From contig NZ_JAJDFY010000001.1 of assembly GCF_024704365.1 (NCBI RefSeq), forward strand, positions 1,531,001 to 1,595,000: DNA of 64,000 nucleotides, written 5' to 3'. The number at the start of each line of letters is the position of its first letter. The first letter of the stretch is position 1. The notes beneath the pieces are model-generated. The model was not told the origin of the DNA and did not search any database. It worked only from the letters and a program-made list of their open reading frames with translations. This document shows, one piece after another, positions 10,523 to 22,866 of the stretch. The stretch comes from Thermomonas sp. S9 (lineage in GTDB: Bacteria > Pseudomonadota > Gammaproteobacteria > Xanthomonadales > Xanthomonadaceae). The translations under genes were made by a program, and so were the position numbers.

Positions 10523-11167
10523 ATGGCGATCGACGATCTGCTCAATGAGCACGAACAAAGCGAGCAGGTACGCTCTTGGCTCCGCAACAACGCCCTCGGC
10601 ATCATCGGCGGCATCGGCCTCGGCCTGGCGGTGATCGCCGGCTGGAACTGGTGGCAGGCCCAGCGCCGGCAGGCGGACATGGGCGTCAACGCCGCCTACG
10701 CGCAGGCGGTGCAGGCGTTCGAGGACGGCAAGCTGCCGGCCGACAAGGGCCAGGGCGTCATCGCCAGCCTCGACAAGAACAACCCCGCGCTGGGCACGCT
10801 GGCCGCACTGCAGCTGGCCAAGGCGCAGCTGGATGCGGGCAGGCGCGATGACGCCATCGCCACCCTGCGCGGCGTGCGCGACGTGCCTTCGGACCTGCGT
10901 CCGATCCTGCGCGAGCGCCTGGCGCGGCTGCTGATCGATGCCGGCAAGGCCAAGGAGGCGCTGGCGCTGCTCGACGACGAGACCAACCCGGCCATGCTGG
11001 ACGCGCGCGGTGACGCGCAGTTCGCGCTGGGCGACATGGCCAAGGCGCAGGAGGCCTACCGCAAGGCGCTGGTGCTGGTTGCCGTCGGCGATGCCCAGCA
11101 CCGCGTGCTGGAAATGAAGCTGATCGAGGCCGGCGGTACGCCGCCGCATACCGAGGACAACACCTGA
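10523..11167 (+). CDS. yfgM: YfgM-type SecYEG ancillary protein
   Basis: 214 aa inner-membrane protein: short cytoplasmic N-terminus, one membrane helix (NALGIIGGIGLGLAVIAGW, residues 23-41), then periplasmic TPR-like helices. YfgM associates with the Sec translocon and PpiD in E. coli. The gene ends one base into the bamB start (TGATG), the usual yfgM-bamB-der order. Confidence 0.88.
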   Translation: MAIDDLLNEHEQSEQVRSWLRNNALGIIGGIGLGLAVIAGWNWWQAQRRQADMGVNAAYAQAVQAFEDGKLPADKGQGVIASLDKNNPALGTLAALQLAKAQLDAGRRDDAIATLRGVRDVPSDLRPILRERLARLLIDAGKAKEALALLDDETNPAMLDARGDAQFALGDMAKAQEAYRKALVLVAVGDAQHRVLEMKLIEAGGTPPHTEDNT

Positions 11168-12350
11168 TGATCCTGCGCCAGCCCCGCGCCCTGCGCTTTA
11201 TCGCCTCCGCCCTCGTTGCGGTGGTCGCCCTGTCCGGCTGCAGCAGCGTCAAGAACCTGTTTGGCGGGCGCAACAAGGACAAGACCGGCGAGCCGGCCAA
11301 ACTGGTCGACTTCACCCCCACCGTCGGCGTCAAGCAGTTGTGGAGCGTCAAGGTCGGCAACGGCGAGAAACATCTCGGCATCGGCCAGCATCCGGTAATC
11401 GCGGACGGCAAGGTGTACGCGGCGGCGGTCGATGGGGGGTCACCGCGCTCGACCTCGGCACCGGCCAGACCCTGTGGCACTACGACTCCAAGGCCCGTCT
11501 GAGCGGCGGCCCCGGTGCCGGCGAGGGGCTGGTGGTGGTCGGCGGCCTGAAGGGCGAAGTGATCGCGCTGGATGCCGCCGATGGCCACGAGAAGTGGACC
11601 GCCAAGGTCGGCAACGAAGTGATCGCCGCGCCCGCGATCGCCGGCGGGCTGGTGTTCGTGCATTCCAACGACGGCCGCGTCACCGCCTTCGATGCCGCCA
11701 CTGGCGAGCGCCGCTGGTTCTACAGTGCCGACATGCCGTCGCTGACCGTGCGCGGCACCGGCGATCTCACCCTCGGCCCGGGCCTCGTGTTCGTACCCGG
11801 GGACAACGGCACCCTGACCGCGCTTGGCGCCAGCGACGGCAGCGAGCGCTGGCGCGTGACGGTGGCCGAGCCCGACGGCCGTAGCGAGCTGGAACGCATG
11901 GCCGACGTGGACGGCGCCGCGGTGCTGGACGGCACCGTGCTGTTCGCGACCAGCTTCAAGAACCACACCGTGGCGATCGACGGCCCGCGCGGCCAGGTCC
12001 TGTGGGACAGCGATCACGGCGGCGTGCGCGGGCTGGGCCTGAGCAACTCGGCGGTGGTCATCACCGACAAGGACGGCAACGTGGTCGGGCTGGACAAGAA
12101 CACGGGCGGCAGCCTCTGGAAGCAGTCCGGTCTGCTCAACCGCAACGTGTCGGCTCCGACCGTGCAGGGCGACTACGCGGTGGTGGGAGATTACGAAGGC
12201 GTGGTCCACTGGCTGCGCCTCAACGACGGCGCCTTCGCCGCGCGCAGCAAGGTGGGCGCGGCGGTGACCGGCAAGCCGGTCGAAGCCAGCGGCACCGTGG
12301 TGGTGCAGAGCGTCGATGGCAAGCTGACCGCGTTCGCGCTGCAGCCGTGA
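11167..12350 (+). CDS. bamB: Outer-membrane assembly lipoprotein BamB (frameshifted)
   Basis: Beta-propeller subunit of the BAM complex. Signal peptide with lipobox ALSGC near residue 21, then repeated PQQ-like blades ([53 protein letters not shown]). The frame breaks in a run of six G at about 11434-11439; adding one G joins AAAVDGG to VTALDLGTG. The restored protein is 394 aa, matching BamB size. Confidence 0.92.
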
Positions 12351-12468
12351 CCCGTCGCGCCGGCCCGCGCGGCTGGCCCCGTTCCGCGGCTCCGGCTACC
12401 CTGCCGGGGCCGCTGTCGCATTCGATCCCCGGATGTCCCGCCGGCATCCGTTCCTCAAGGTACGTCCC

Positions 12469-13870
12469 ATGCTTCCCCTCGTCGCCCTCGTCGGGCGCCC
12501 CAACGTCGGCAAATCCACCCTGTTCAACGCGCTGACCCGCAGCCGCGATGCGCTGGTGCACGACGAGCCCGGCGTCACCCGCGACCGCAACTACGGCGTG
12601 TGCCGGCTGCTGGAAGGCCGGCCGTTCGTGCTGGTGGATACCGGCGGCATCGCCGGCGAGGACGAAGGGCTGGCTGGCGCCACCGCGCGCCAGTCGCGGG
12701 CGGCAGCGGAAGAGGCCGACCTGGTGCTGTTCATCGTGGACGGCCGCGAGGGGGCCTCGGCGCTGGACGACGACATCCTGCGCTGGCTGCGCAAGCTGGC
12801 CAAGCCGACCCTGCTGGTGGTCAACAAGACCGATGGCATCGACGCCCGCGCGGCGCTGGCCGAGTTCGCCCGCTACGGGCTCTCCGACGTGCTGGCGGTG
12901 TCCAGCGCGCACCGCACCGGGATCGACGTGCTGCTGGCGCGGGCGGCGGCGCTGCTGCCGGAGACCGGCAGCGCGGAGACCCTGGACGACGATCCCGGGC
13001 GCATCCGCATCGCCTTCGTCGGCCGCCCCAACGTCGGCAAGTCCACTCTGGTCAACCGCATCCTCGGCGAGGAGCGGATGATCGCCTCGGAGGTGCCCGG
13101 CACCACCCGCGATTCGATCGCGGTGGACCTCGAGCGCGATGGCCGCAAGTATCGCCTGATCGACACCGCCGGCCTGCGCCGGCGGGCGCGGGGTGGAGGA
13201 GGCGGTGGAGAAGTTCTCTGCCGTCAAGACCCTGCAGGCCATCGAGCAGTGCCAGGTCGCGGTGCTGATGCTGGATGCCAGCGAGGGCGTCACTGACCAG
13301 GACGCCACCGTGCTCGGCGCGGTGCTGGACGCCGGGCGCGCGCTGGTGATCGCGCTCAACAAGTGGGACGGCTGCAGCGATTACGAGCGCCAGCAGGCCG
13401 AGGCGCTGGCCGCGCGCAAGCTGGGCTTCGTGGACTGGGCCGAGCGCGTGCGCATTTCCGCGCTGCACGGCTCCGGCCTGCGCGAGCTGTTCCGCGCCAT
13501 CCACCGCGCACACGCCTCGGCGACCCGCGCGTTCAGTACCTCCGAGGTGACCCGCGCGGTCGAAGCGGCGTATGCCGCGAATCCGCCGCCGGTGGTGCGC
13601 GGGCACGTGGCCAAGCTGCGCTTCGCCCATCCCGGAGGCGAGGTCCCGCCGACCTTCATCGTCCACGGTAATCGCCTGAAGACCCTCAGCGGGACCTACC
13701 AGCGCTATCTCGAGAACTTCTTTCGCAAGCGCTTCAAGCTGGTCGGCACCCCGATCCACTTCGTATTCCGCGAGGGCAGCAACCCGTACGAAGGCAAGAA
13801 GAACACGCTGACCGAGCGCCAGGTCGCCAGGAAACGGCGCCTGCTGCGGCACGTCAAGCGTGGCGGCTGA
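12469..13870 (+). CDS. der: Ribosome-associated GTPase Der/EngA (frameshifted)
   Basis: Essential GTPase for 50S subunit assembly. Two tandem G domains: [12 protein letters not shown] with DTGG and NKTD, then [12 protein letters not shown] with DTAG and NKWD, followed by the KH-like C-terminal domain ending in [11 protein letters not shown] surplus G at about 13190 breaks [17 protein letters not shown]; removing it restores 466 aa, the normal length. The start MLPLVALVG follows an AAGG site. Confidence 0.94.
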
Positions 13871-13966
13871 CGCCCGGCGCGTCCGCTTCTCGCCCCAGGG
13901 TACGCTATCCAGAAGACCCGGCGGCCGCCCGCGGCGCCGCTGGCCGACCCTGCCGAGGAGTGATCG

Positions 13967-15029
13967 ATGCCGAGCTTCGCACGGATGCGCCGCCTGCCAG
14001 TGCTGCTGCTGGGGCTGGCCCTGCTGTTCGCTTCCAGCACGGTCGCGGCTGCGCCCGCGGATGGGTGCCCCTGACCTTGCTGCGCGGCAGCAGGATCCGC
14101 AGGTGGCCACCCGCATCGCCGCGGTGGCCTGCGCGGAATCGCTGCGCTGGAACCGACCCTTCATCGATGCCGAGGGCCGGCTGGCCAGCCTGACCGCCTA
14201 CGAGGCCGAGGGCCGCGGCCTGCAGGATGGCGGCGCGCCGTGGCGGCGGGTGGCGTTCTACTGGCAGGCCAGCGGCCTGTTGCCTGCGATGGCGTTCAAG
14301 CCCGGTGCCGGCGAGTGCCAGGTCGCGGTGATGCGGCTGGAGTTCCCGGGATTGGGCTGCCGCGCCTTCGTGGTGGACACCCCGTGGTCGGCGGCGTTCG
14401 TGAGCTGGGTGATGCAGCGTGCCGGGGTGCCCGGGTTCCGCGCCTCGGCCAGCCACGCCGACTATGTGCGCGCCGCGCTGCGCGATCCGGCCGCCAGCCC
14501 GTACCGGCTGCAGGCGCCGCAGGACGCGCAGCTGCAGGCCGGGGACCTGCTATGCTACGCGCGCGCCAGCCAGGTGCTGGGCCCGGCCGGGCTGCGCAAG
14601 CGGCTGGAGGCCGGCAACGGCGGCCTGCCGATGCATTGCGACGTGGTGGTCTCGCGCGAGCCGGGCCGGGTGTACCTGGTTGGCGGCAACGTGCAGCAGG
14701 CGGTGACCCTGCGCATCCTGCAGACCAATGCCGAAAGCCGCCTGTGGAACCTGCCGCAGCGCGCCGAGGGCGATTTGCCGTGTTCGCCGGACATGCCCCA
14801 GGCCTGCGACTTCAACCGCCAGGACTGGGTGGCGGCGCTGGTGCTGCGGCCGCAGGAGGAACTGGCGGGGCTGGGCGCAACGACACCGCCGGCAGCGGGC
14901 ACGGAACCGCCCGTGCCACCGACCTGCTGCGTCAATTGCGTGCTGGGCAGCGGCGTCCCGCGCTGCCCGCTGCCCGGCCAGGCGCCGCCGCGACGGCTGC
15001 CGGAGGTGCCGTTGCAGGACGCCGAATAA
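13967..15029 (+). CDS. DUF2272 domain secreted protein (frameshifted)
   Basis: A signal peptide (MPSFARMRRLPVLLLGLALL, then ...AAAPADG) reads from the ATG at 13967 but runs into a stop; the mature part lies in the next frame from about 14064. One surplus G in a GGG run explains it (ADGAPDLAARQ when removed), giving 353 aa. The mature part matches DUF2272: a conserved Cys-rich core with WSAAFVSWVMQRAG, ASHADYV and HCDVVV, which suggests a NlpC/P60- or CHAP-like cysteine/histidine arrangement. The Pro-rich tail has four Cys. Function unknown; exported. Confidence 0.7.
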
Positions 15030-15038
15030 GCGCGCACA

Positions 15039-15054
15039 GGCGCCGCGGGGCGCC
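15039..15054. terminator. Short hairpin between convergent genes
   Basis: GGCGCC-GCGG-GGCGCC forms a 6-bp GC stem in the 33-base gap between the DUF2272 gene and the convergent zinc-ribbon gene. No T tract. Confidence 0.4.
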
Positions 15055-15062
15055 GGCCGGTT

Positions 15063-15263
15063 TCAGCTGGCGGGCGCCGCCTTGCGCCGCGGTCGCGGCT
15101 TGGCGCGGGCGTCCAGCTGCACGCCCAGCACGGCATGGCAGTGGATACAGCTGAAGCTGATGCAGCGGGCCTTGCTGTCGCCACCGACCATTCCCACCAT
15201 CTGCTCCACGTGGACGTGCAGCACGCGCTTGCCGCACTTCGGGCATTCCCCCTGGATCGCCAT
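15063..15263 (-). CDS. Small zinc-ribbon protein
   Basis: 66 aa. Two Cys pairs, CPKCGK near residue 8 and CIHC near residue 42, separated by about 30 residues, form a classic zinc ribbon. The tail is basic (KPRPRRKAAP). No enzymatic motif. Function unknown; it stands alone on the minus strand between two plus-strand genes. Confidence 0.65.
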   Translation of the reverse strand: MAIQGECPKCGKRVLHVHVEQMVGMVGGDSKARCISFSCIHCHAVLGVQLDARAKPRPRRKAAPAS

Positions 15264-15380
15264 GTCGGACCTCGTTCGTCTGCTGGCTGGCCGCTGCAGC
15301 TTACCGCTGTCAACGCAGCGGCGGCGCGAAGGCGGCCGGCTGGGCGATAATGCGCACCTTCCCGCCCGCCGTGCCACCGC

Positions 15381-16259
15381 ATGACCGCCCGCATCCTCGA
15401 TGGAAAACGCATTGCCGACGAACTGCTGGAGTCGCTGAAAGTCCGGGTGCAGGCGCGGCTGGCGGCCGGCAAGCCGCGCCCCGGGCTGGCGGTGGTGCTG
15501 GTCGGCAGTGATCCGGCCAGCCAGAGCTACGTGCGCAACAAGCGGCGCGCGGCCGACAAGGTGGGCATCCAGGCGTTCGACTACGACCTGCCGGCCGGCA
15601 CCACCGAGGCCGAGCTGCTGGCCTTGATCGACCAGCTCAACGCCGACCCGAAGATCCACGGCATCCTGATCCAGCTGCCGCTGCCGGGTATCCGCGACGC
15701 CAGCGCGCTGATCGAGCGCATCCGCCCCGACAAGGACGTGGATGGCTTCCACCCCGCCAACGTCGGGCACCTGGCGCTGCGCCAGTTCGGGCTGCGGCCG
15801 TGCACGCCGCGCGGCATCACCACGTTGCTGGCCTGGACCGACCGCCCGGTGCGCGGCCAGAGCGCGACCATCGTCGGCGTGTCCAACCACGTGGGCCGGC
15901 CGATGGGGCAGGAGCTGCTGATCGCCGGCTGCACCGTCACCAGCTGCCACAAGTTCACCCCGCCGGAGGTGCTCAAGCGCCACGTGGGCGAGGCCGACAT
16001 CCTGGTGGTGGCGGTGGGCCGCCCGGGGCTGATCCCGGGCGAATGGGTCAAGCCGGGCGCGGTGGTGATCGATGTCGGCATCAACCGCCTCGACGACGGC
16101 CGGCTGGTGGGCGACGTCGGCTTCGAGGAGGCCGCCAGGCGCGCCAGCTGGATCACTCCGGTGCCGGGCGGGGTGGGGCCGATGACCGTGGCCACCCTGA
16201 TGCAGAACACGCTGGAAGCGGCGGAGCTGGCGGATGCCGCCGCCCATCCGGGCGCATAG
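15381..16259 (+). CDS. folD: Bifunctional methylenetetrahydrofolate dehydrogenase/cyclohydrolase
   Basis: 292 aa. Interconverts 5,10-methylene- and 10-formyl-THF with NADP. Visible signatures are the catalytic Tyr/Lys region [24 protein letters not shown], and the C-terminal [22 protein letters not shown] -10-like element lies at 15346-15351, about 30 bases upstream of the start. Monocistronic, followed by a hairpin before guaB. Confidence 0.96.
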   Translation: MTARILDGKRIADELLESLKVRVQARLAAGKPRPGLAVVLVGSDPASQSYVRNKRRAADKVGIQAFDYDLPAGTTEAELLALIDQLNADPKIHGILIQLPLPGIRDASALIERIRPDKDVDGFHPANVGHLALRQFGLRPCTPRGITTLLAWTDRPVRGQSATIVGVSNHVGRPMGQELLIAGCTVTSCHKFTPPEVLKRHVGEADILVVAVGRPGLIPGEWVKPGAVVIDVGINRLDDGRLVGDVGFEEAARRASWITPVPGGVGPMTVATLMQNTLEAAELADAAAHPGA

Positions 16260-16339
16260 CGGCGGCAGCCGGCACCCGGCGGGCGTGGGGCGCGGCCAAG
16301 CCGCAGGCCATGCTGCGGGGAACGTCGATTGCCCGCCGC

Positions 16340-16370
16340 CCTCCCGAGGCACCGATCGGTTTTCGGGAGG
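16340..16370. terminator. Hairpin downstream of folD
   Basis: CCTCCCGA (16340-16347) pairs with TCGGGAGG (16363-16370). The loop holds a second small palindrome, ACCGATCGGT. It lies between folD and the guaB promoter and is the likely end of the folD transcript. Confidence 0.5.
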
Positions 16371-16387
16371 CTGGAAGCAAAAAGCGC

Positions 16388-17887
<1,500 letters not shown>

Positions 17888-17898
17888 GGCATGTCACG

Positions 17899-17922
17899 GA
17901 AGGGAGACGCGAGTTTCCCTTC
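17899..17922 (+). terminator. Terminator-like hairpin between guaB and guaA
   Basis: GAAGGGA (17899-17905) pairs with TCCCTTC (17916-17922) and is followed by TTTGTTT. A weak intrinsic terminator or attenuator that could lower guaA transcription relative to guaB. Confidence 0.45.
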
Positions 17923-17950
17923 TTTGTTTCCAAACCATGAAACCATCACG

Positions 17951-19526
17951 ATGACCCAGTCAGCGCACGGCGACATCCATTCCGACAAGCTCCTGATCCT
18001 CGACTTCGGCGCGCAGTACACCCAGCTGATCGCCCGCCGCATCCGCGAGATCGGCGTGTACTGCGAGATCTGGGCCTGGGACCACGACCCGGCCGAGATC
18101 GCGGCGTTCGGCGCGAAGGGCATCATCCTGTCGGGCGGGCCGGAATCGACCACTCAGCCTGGCTGCCCGGCCGCGCCGCAGGCGGTGTTCGAGGCCGGCG
18201 TGCCGATCCTCGGCATCTGCTATGGCATGCAGACGCTGGCCGTGCAGCTGGGCGGCGCCACCGAGGCCGGCGATCAGCGCGAGTTCGGCCATGCCGCGCT
18301 GGAGCTCATCGCCGAGGACGCGCTGCTGTCGAAGGTGGCCACCACCGACGCGCTGCGCAACGTGTGGATGAGCCACGGCGACCACGTCGCCCGCGCGCCC
18401 GAGGGCTTCACCGTCACCGCCCGCACCGACCGCCTCGGCATCGCCGCGTTCGCCAACGACGCCAAGAAGATCTACGGCGTGCAGTTCCATCCGGAAGTCA
18501 CCCATACCGCCGCCGGCGAAGCGCTGCTGCGCCGCTTCGCGGTCGATATCTGCGGCTGCGCCACGCTGTGGACGGCGGCCAACATCATCGAAGACCAGAT
18601 CGCGCGCGTGCGCGCGCAGGTGGGCTCCGACGAGGTGATCCTCGGCTTGTCCGGCGGCGTGGATTCCTCGGTGGTCGCGGCGCTGCTGCACAAGGCCATT
18701 GGCGACCAGTTGACCTGCGTGTTCGTGGATACCGGCCTGCTGCGCTGGCAGGAAGGCGACGCGGTGATGGCGATGTTCGCCGAGCATATGGGCGTGAAGG
18801 TGATCCGCGTGAATGCCGCCGATCGCTACTTCGAGAAATTGAAGGGCGTGTCGGATCCAGAAGCCAAGCGCAAGATCATCGGCAACCTGTTCGTCGAGAT
18901 CTTCGACGAGGAGTCCGCCAAGCTGAAGAACGCCAGGTGGCTGGCGCAGGGCACGATCTACCCGGACGTGATCGAGTCGGCCGGCAGCAAGACCGGCAAG
19001 GCCCACGTCATCAAGAGCCACCACAACGTCGCCGGCCTGCCCGAACACATGAAGCTGGGGCTGGTGGAGCCGCTGCGCGAGCTGTTCAAGGACGAGGTGC
19101 GCCGGCTGGGTGTGGCGCTCGGCCTGCCGCGCGAGATGGTGTACCGCCACCCGTTCCCCGGCCCGGGCCTGGGCGTGCGCATCCTCGGCGAAGTGAAGCC
19201 CGAGTATGCCGAGCTGCTGGCGCGCGCGGATGCCATCTTCATCGACGAACTGCGCAAGGCCGGCCTGTACGACAAGACCAGCCAGGCGTTCGCGGTGTTC
19301 CTGCCGGTGAGGTCGGTGGGCGTGGTCGGCGACGCGCGCGCCTACGAGTGGGTGATCGCGCTGCGCGCGGTGGAGACCATCGACTTCATGACCGCGCACT
19401 GGGCGCACCTGCCGTATGACTTCCTCGGTCGCGTGAGCAACCGCATCATCAACGAACTGCGCGGCGTCTCCCGCGTGGTCTACGACATTTCCGGCAAGCC
19501 CCCCGGCGACGATCGAGTGGGAATAA
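17951..19526 (+). CDS. guaA: GMP synthase, glutamine-hydrolysing (3' frameshift)
   Basis: Makes GMP from XMP, ATP and glutamine. An N-terminal class-I glutamine amidotransferase with Cys in GICYGMQ (near residue 94) and HPE; then the ATP-pyrophosphatase P-loop SGGVDSSV and the dimerisation domain. The last codons should read [15 protein letters not shown], but a run of six C at about 19499-19504 shifts the frame. Removing one C ends the gene at the TAA at 19524-19526 and gives 524 aa. The 3' end of guaA is a known integration site for genomic islands, and a low-GC gene follows immediately. Confidence 0.95.
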
Positions 19527-19579
19527 AAAAGAGGCTAGATGCAGGATAAGATCTCTAGCACATAGCATCTGGAGGCATC

Positions 19580-20377
19580 ATGTCGGCTCAGTTCGATACG
19601 AAAGAGTCACGTATCGCTGTTCTCGTGGACTGCGATAATGTTCCTCCTGCAATTCTTGATCACGCCTTGCGCTTTGTAGCGCGCTTCGGTCGTGTAGTTG
19701 TTCGTCGCGGCTACGGTAATTCTGGAACCTTGTCAGGCGGGCGTTGGCAAGAGGCATTGGTGCAGCAGGCATTCACTCCTTGCCTGCAATATCAATATGT
19801 CAGTGGAAAAAATACCGCTGACATCGCTCTGGCGCTCGACGCGATGGAGCTGTTGTTTGATGATCGCGTTGATACCTTCTGCTTTGTCACCAGTGATTCA
19901 GACTTTGCCTATCTTTGTCGGAAGCTCCGCGAAAGAGGCGCAGTTGTCTGCATCGTAGGTGAGGATAAAACGCCCCCTGCACTACGTAATGCCAGCGATC
20001 ATTTTTCTGAATGGCGTGCGGTAAGCAGTGAGGAAGCGGCTACTCCAGTGCTAGCGGCTGCGCCTAAGTCGACTGAGTTGCCAGCAAAAGTTGGTAAGCA
20101 GCGACCTATGTTTGTCGTTAGGGCAGTTGCTGAAATGACTGGAGATTCTGCCGAGGGTAAGGTCAATCTAAGTGCTCTAGGTAATTATCTGCGGCGCACC
20201 GATCCGGGTTTTTCTCCTGATGCTTATGGTTATTCCGGCTTGTTAGAAATGCTCCGAACTTATGATCTATTGCAGTTGACGCAGGAGCAAGGCGGGCATT
20301 GGACGGTTAGGCTTCATCTTGAAAATATCCAGCGCATGCCTGTCAATCCAATAACCGGAAAGCCAAACGCAGCCTGA
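19580..20377 (+). CDS. NYN-domain nuclease with C-terminal LOTUS/OST-HTH domain, horizontally acquired
   Basis: 265 aa. The N-terminal NYN (PIN-like) domain has the acidic residues expected for metal binding: VLVDCDNVP (residues 14-22), KNTADIALALDAMELL and TSDSDFAYL. The C-terminal part (GKVNLSALGNYLRRTDPGFSPDAYGYSGLLEML) matches the LOTUS/OST-HTH fold, thought to bind RNA or G-quadruplexes. Strong GGAGG site before the ATG. Base composition is plainly lower in GC than the genes on both sides, and codon use is different. It lies between the guaA 3' end and tadA, which would otherwise be adjacent. Probably an RNase with a defence or regulatory role; the target is unknown. Confidence 0.8.
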   Translation: MSAQFDTKESRIAVLVDCDNVPPAILDHALRFVARFGRVVVRRGYGNSGTLSGGRWQEALVQQAFTPCLQYQYVSGKNTADIALALDAMELLFDDRVDTFCFVTSDSDFAYLCRKLRERGAVVCIVGEDKTPPALRNASDHFSEWRAVSSEEAATPVLAAAPKSTELPAKVGKQRPMFVVRAVAEMTGDSAEGKVNLSALGNYLRRTDPGFSPDAYGYSGLLEMLRTYDLLQLTQEQGGHWTVRLHLENIQRMPVNPITGKPNAA

Positions 20378-20857
<480 letters not shown>

Positions 20858-20866
20858 CGCCGTCGA

Positions 20867-21334
20867 TCAATGGCGGCGGGCCAGTTCCTGGTCCAGTTCG
20901 AGGTCGAAGCTCTTCACCGACAGGCTGACCTCGCGCCACATCGCGACGCTGGCGGCCAGCAGGAACAGCACACCGATTACCGCCATCGTGGTCGGCAGGC
21001 CGCCCAGGCGCGAGTCGAGCAGGGCGTCCGCCGCCAGCGCGAGGCTGGTGCCGACGAAGCTGGCCAGCGCACCGTACAGCAGCCGGCAGGCGCGCAGGAC
21101 GAGGTGCGCACGCAGGCGGTGACGGCGGATCTGCGCCTCGCGTTCGTGCGCGTCGGGAGCGTCGTGCTCCCAGCTGGCGATCAGTCCGCGCAGGCGATCC
21201 ACCACCCGCGCCAGCCGCGCGTTGGCCGACGTCAGCAGGCCCGCGGTGGCAGTGAGGAAGAACGCAGGCGCCAGCATCGCGGAGAGGATCGCGTGGTGGC
21301 CCAGGGCGGCGGTGATGGCGGTGGATGGCTGCAT
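20867..21334 (-). CDS. DUF2721 family membrane protein
   Basis: 155 aa with three predicted membrane segments: [29 protein letters not shown] (family hallmark), [22 protein letters not shown] and [19 protein letters not shown]. The ATG at 21334 is preferred; a TTG six codons upstream is possible. Function unknown; convergent with tadA and divergent from orn. Confidence 0.75.
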   Translation of the reverse strand: MQPSTAITAALGHHAILSAMLAPAFFLTATAGLLTSANARLARVVDRLRGLIASWEHDAPDAHEREAQIRRHRLRAHLVLRACRLLYGALASFVGTSLALAADALLDSRLGGLPTTMAVIGVLFLLAASVAMWREVSLSVKSFDLELDQELARRH

Positions 21335-21391
21335 GCGATGCGTCCTCGGCAAGCCGGTATCATGCCGCTACCCCAACGCGTGTGCGAGCCC

Positions 21392-21961
21392 ATGCCTGCT
21401 GATGCCGCCCAAGACCGCCTGATCTGGATCGACCTGGAGATGACCGGCCTCGATACCGGGCGCGACGGCATTCTGGAGATCGCCACCGTCGTCACCGATG
21501 CCCAGCTCAATGTGCTGGCTGAAGGCCCGGCGCTGGCGATCGCGCATCCGCTTTCCGTCCTGGAGGCGATGGACGACTGGAACCGCAACCAGCACCAAAA
21601 GTCGGGGCTGTGGCGGCGGGTGTTGGAGGAGGGCGTGCCGCTGGCGGACGCGGAAGCGCGCACGCTGGCGTTCCTGCGCGGGTGGGTGCCGGCCAACACG
21701 TCGCCGATGTGCGGCAATTCGATCTGCCAGGACCGGCGCTTCCTGCATCGGCTGATGCCGGCGCTGGAGGCGCATTTCCACTACCGCAACCTCGACGTGA
21801 GCACGCTCAAGGAACTGGCGCGGCGCTGGTCGCCGGCGGTGCTGGCCGGCTTCCGCAAGGAATCGACCCACACCGCGCTGAGTGACGTGCACGATTCGAT
21901 CGCGGAACTGCGCCATTACCGCGCCCACATGGGCGCGCTGGCGGGCCTGCCAGCCGCCTGA
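21392..21961 (+). CDS. orn: Oligoribonuclease
   Basis: 189 aa. Essential 3'-5' exonuclease degrading 2-5-mer RNAs and pGpG. DEDDh motifs: DLEMTGLD (residues 14-21), [10 protein letters not shown], and [11 protein letters not shown] with the catalytic His and Asp. Start [19 protein letters not shown] agrees with family length. Confidence 0.96.
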   Translation: MPADAAQDRLIWIDLEMTGLDTGRDGILEIATVVTDAQLNVLAEGPALAIAHPLSVLEAMDDWNRNQHQKSGLWRRVLEEGVPLADAEARTLAFLRGWVPANTSPMCGNSICQDRRFLHRLMPALEAHFHYRNLDVSTLKELARRWSPAVLAGFRKESTHTALSDVHDSIAELRHYRAHMGALAGLPAA

Positions 21962-21976
21962 GCATCGCGCTTCGCG

Positions 21977-22810
21977 TCAGCGCGCCCCCGCTGCCGGCGG
22001 CTCGGCGTAATACAGGTGCAGATCGCGCTGCGGGAAGGGAATGTTCAAGCCGTTGGCAGCGAACTCATCGCGTATGGCCTCCACCACCTGGCTGCGGGTG
22101 TCCACATGGTCATCATTGCGGGTGAAGGCGTACAGGGTCAGGGTGATGCTGCTGTCGGCCAGCGCCATCACGCGTGCCACCGGCGGCGGATCGTCCACGA
22201 TCGAAGGATGCTCCTGGGCGATCTTCAGCAGCAGCTCGCGCGCTTTTTTCAGGTCATCGCCATAGCCGACGCCCACCGGCACCTCCATGCGCCGCAGCGG
22301 CAGCAGGGAGTAATTGATGATCTGGGTGGTGGTGATCTGGCTGTTGGGCAGGATGATGACGCGGTGGTCGAAGGCGCGCAGCCAGGTCTGGAACACCCGG
22401 ATCTCCTGCACGATGCCTTCCTGCCCGGCGATCACCACGTGGTCGCCGGCGCGGAACGGGCGCAGCACGATCAGCATCACCCCGGCCGCGATGTTGGACA
22501 GCGAGTCCTTGATCGCAAGACCCACCGCCAGGCCGGCGGCGCCGAGCAGGGCGAACATCGAGGTGGTCGGAATGCCCAGCGCGCTGAGCGCGGTCATGAT
22601 GACCAGCACGATCATCACCGCGTAGGCGATGTTGTGCAGGAAGCCGCCGAGGGTGGCATCCACCCCGGCGCGGCCCAGCACCCGGTCCAGTCCGCGCGCC
22701 AGGCGCCTGGCCAGCCAGCGGCCCAGCAGGAAGATCAGGGCCGTCGCGAGCACGCGCAGCCCCCAGGTTTCCAGCAGGCCCAGCCAGTCGATCCCGCGCA
22801 CGTCGCGCAT
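21977..22810 (-). CDS. Small-conductance mechanosensitive channel, MscS family
   Basis: 277 aa. Two or three N-terminal membrane helices, then the MscS pore/beta-domain signature GLAIKDSLSNIAAGVMLIVLRPFRAGDHV, and the C-terminal cage domain. Opens under hypo-osmotic stress. The ATG at 22810 is chosen; upstream GTG codons would add about ten residues. It lies 56 bases downstream of ppsA on the same strand. Confidence 0.85.
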   Translation of the reverse strand: MRDVRGIDWLGLLETWGLRVLATALIFLLGRWLARRLARGLDRVLGRAGVDATLGGFLHNIAYAVMIVLVIMTALSALGIPTTSMFALLGAAGLAVGLAIKDSLSNIAAGVMLIVLRPFRAGDHVVIAGQEGIVQEIRVFQTWLRAFDHRVIILPNSQITTTQIINYSLLPLRRMEVPVGVGYGDDLKKARELLLKIAQEHPSIVDDPPPVARVMALADSSITLTLYAFTRNDDHVDTRSQVVEAIRDEFAANGLNIPFPQRDLHLYYAEPPAAGAR

Positions 22811-22866
22811 CAGGTCGATGGCGTCGCGGTGGACCACGGCGGCGGGTTGCAGCAGGCCCACGGAGC

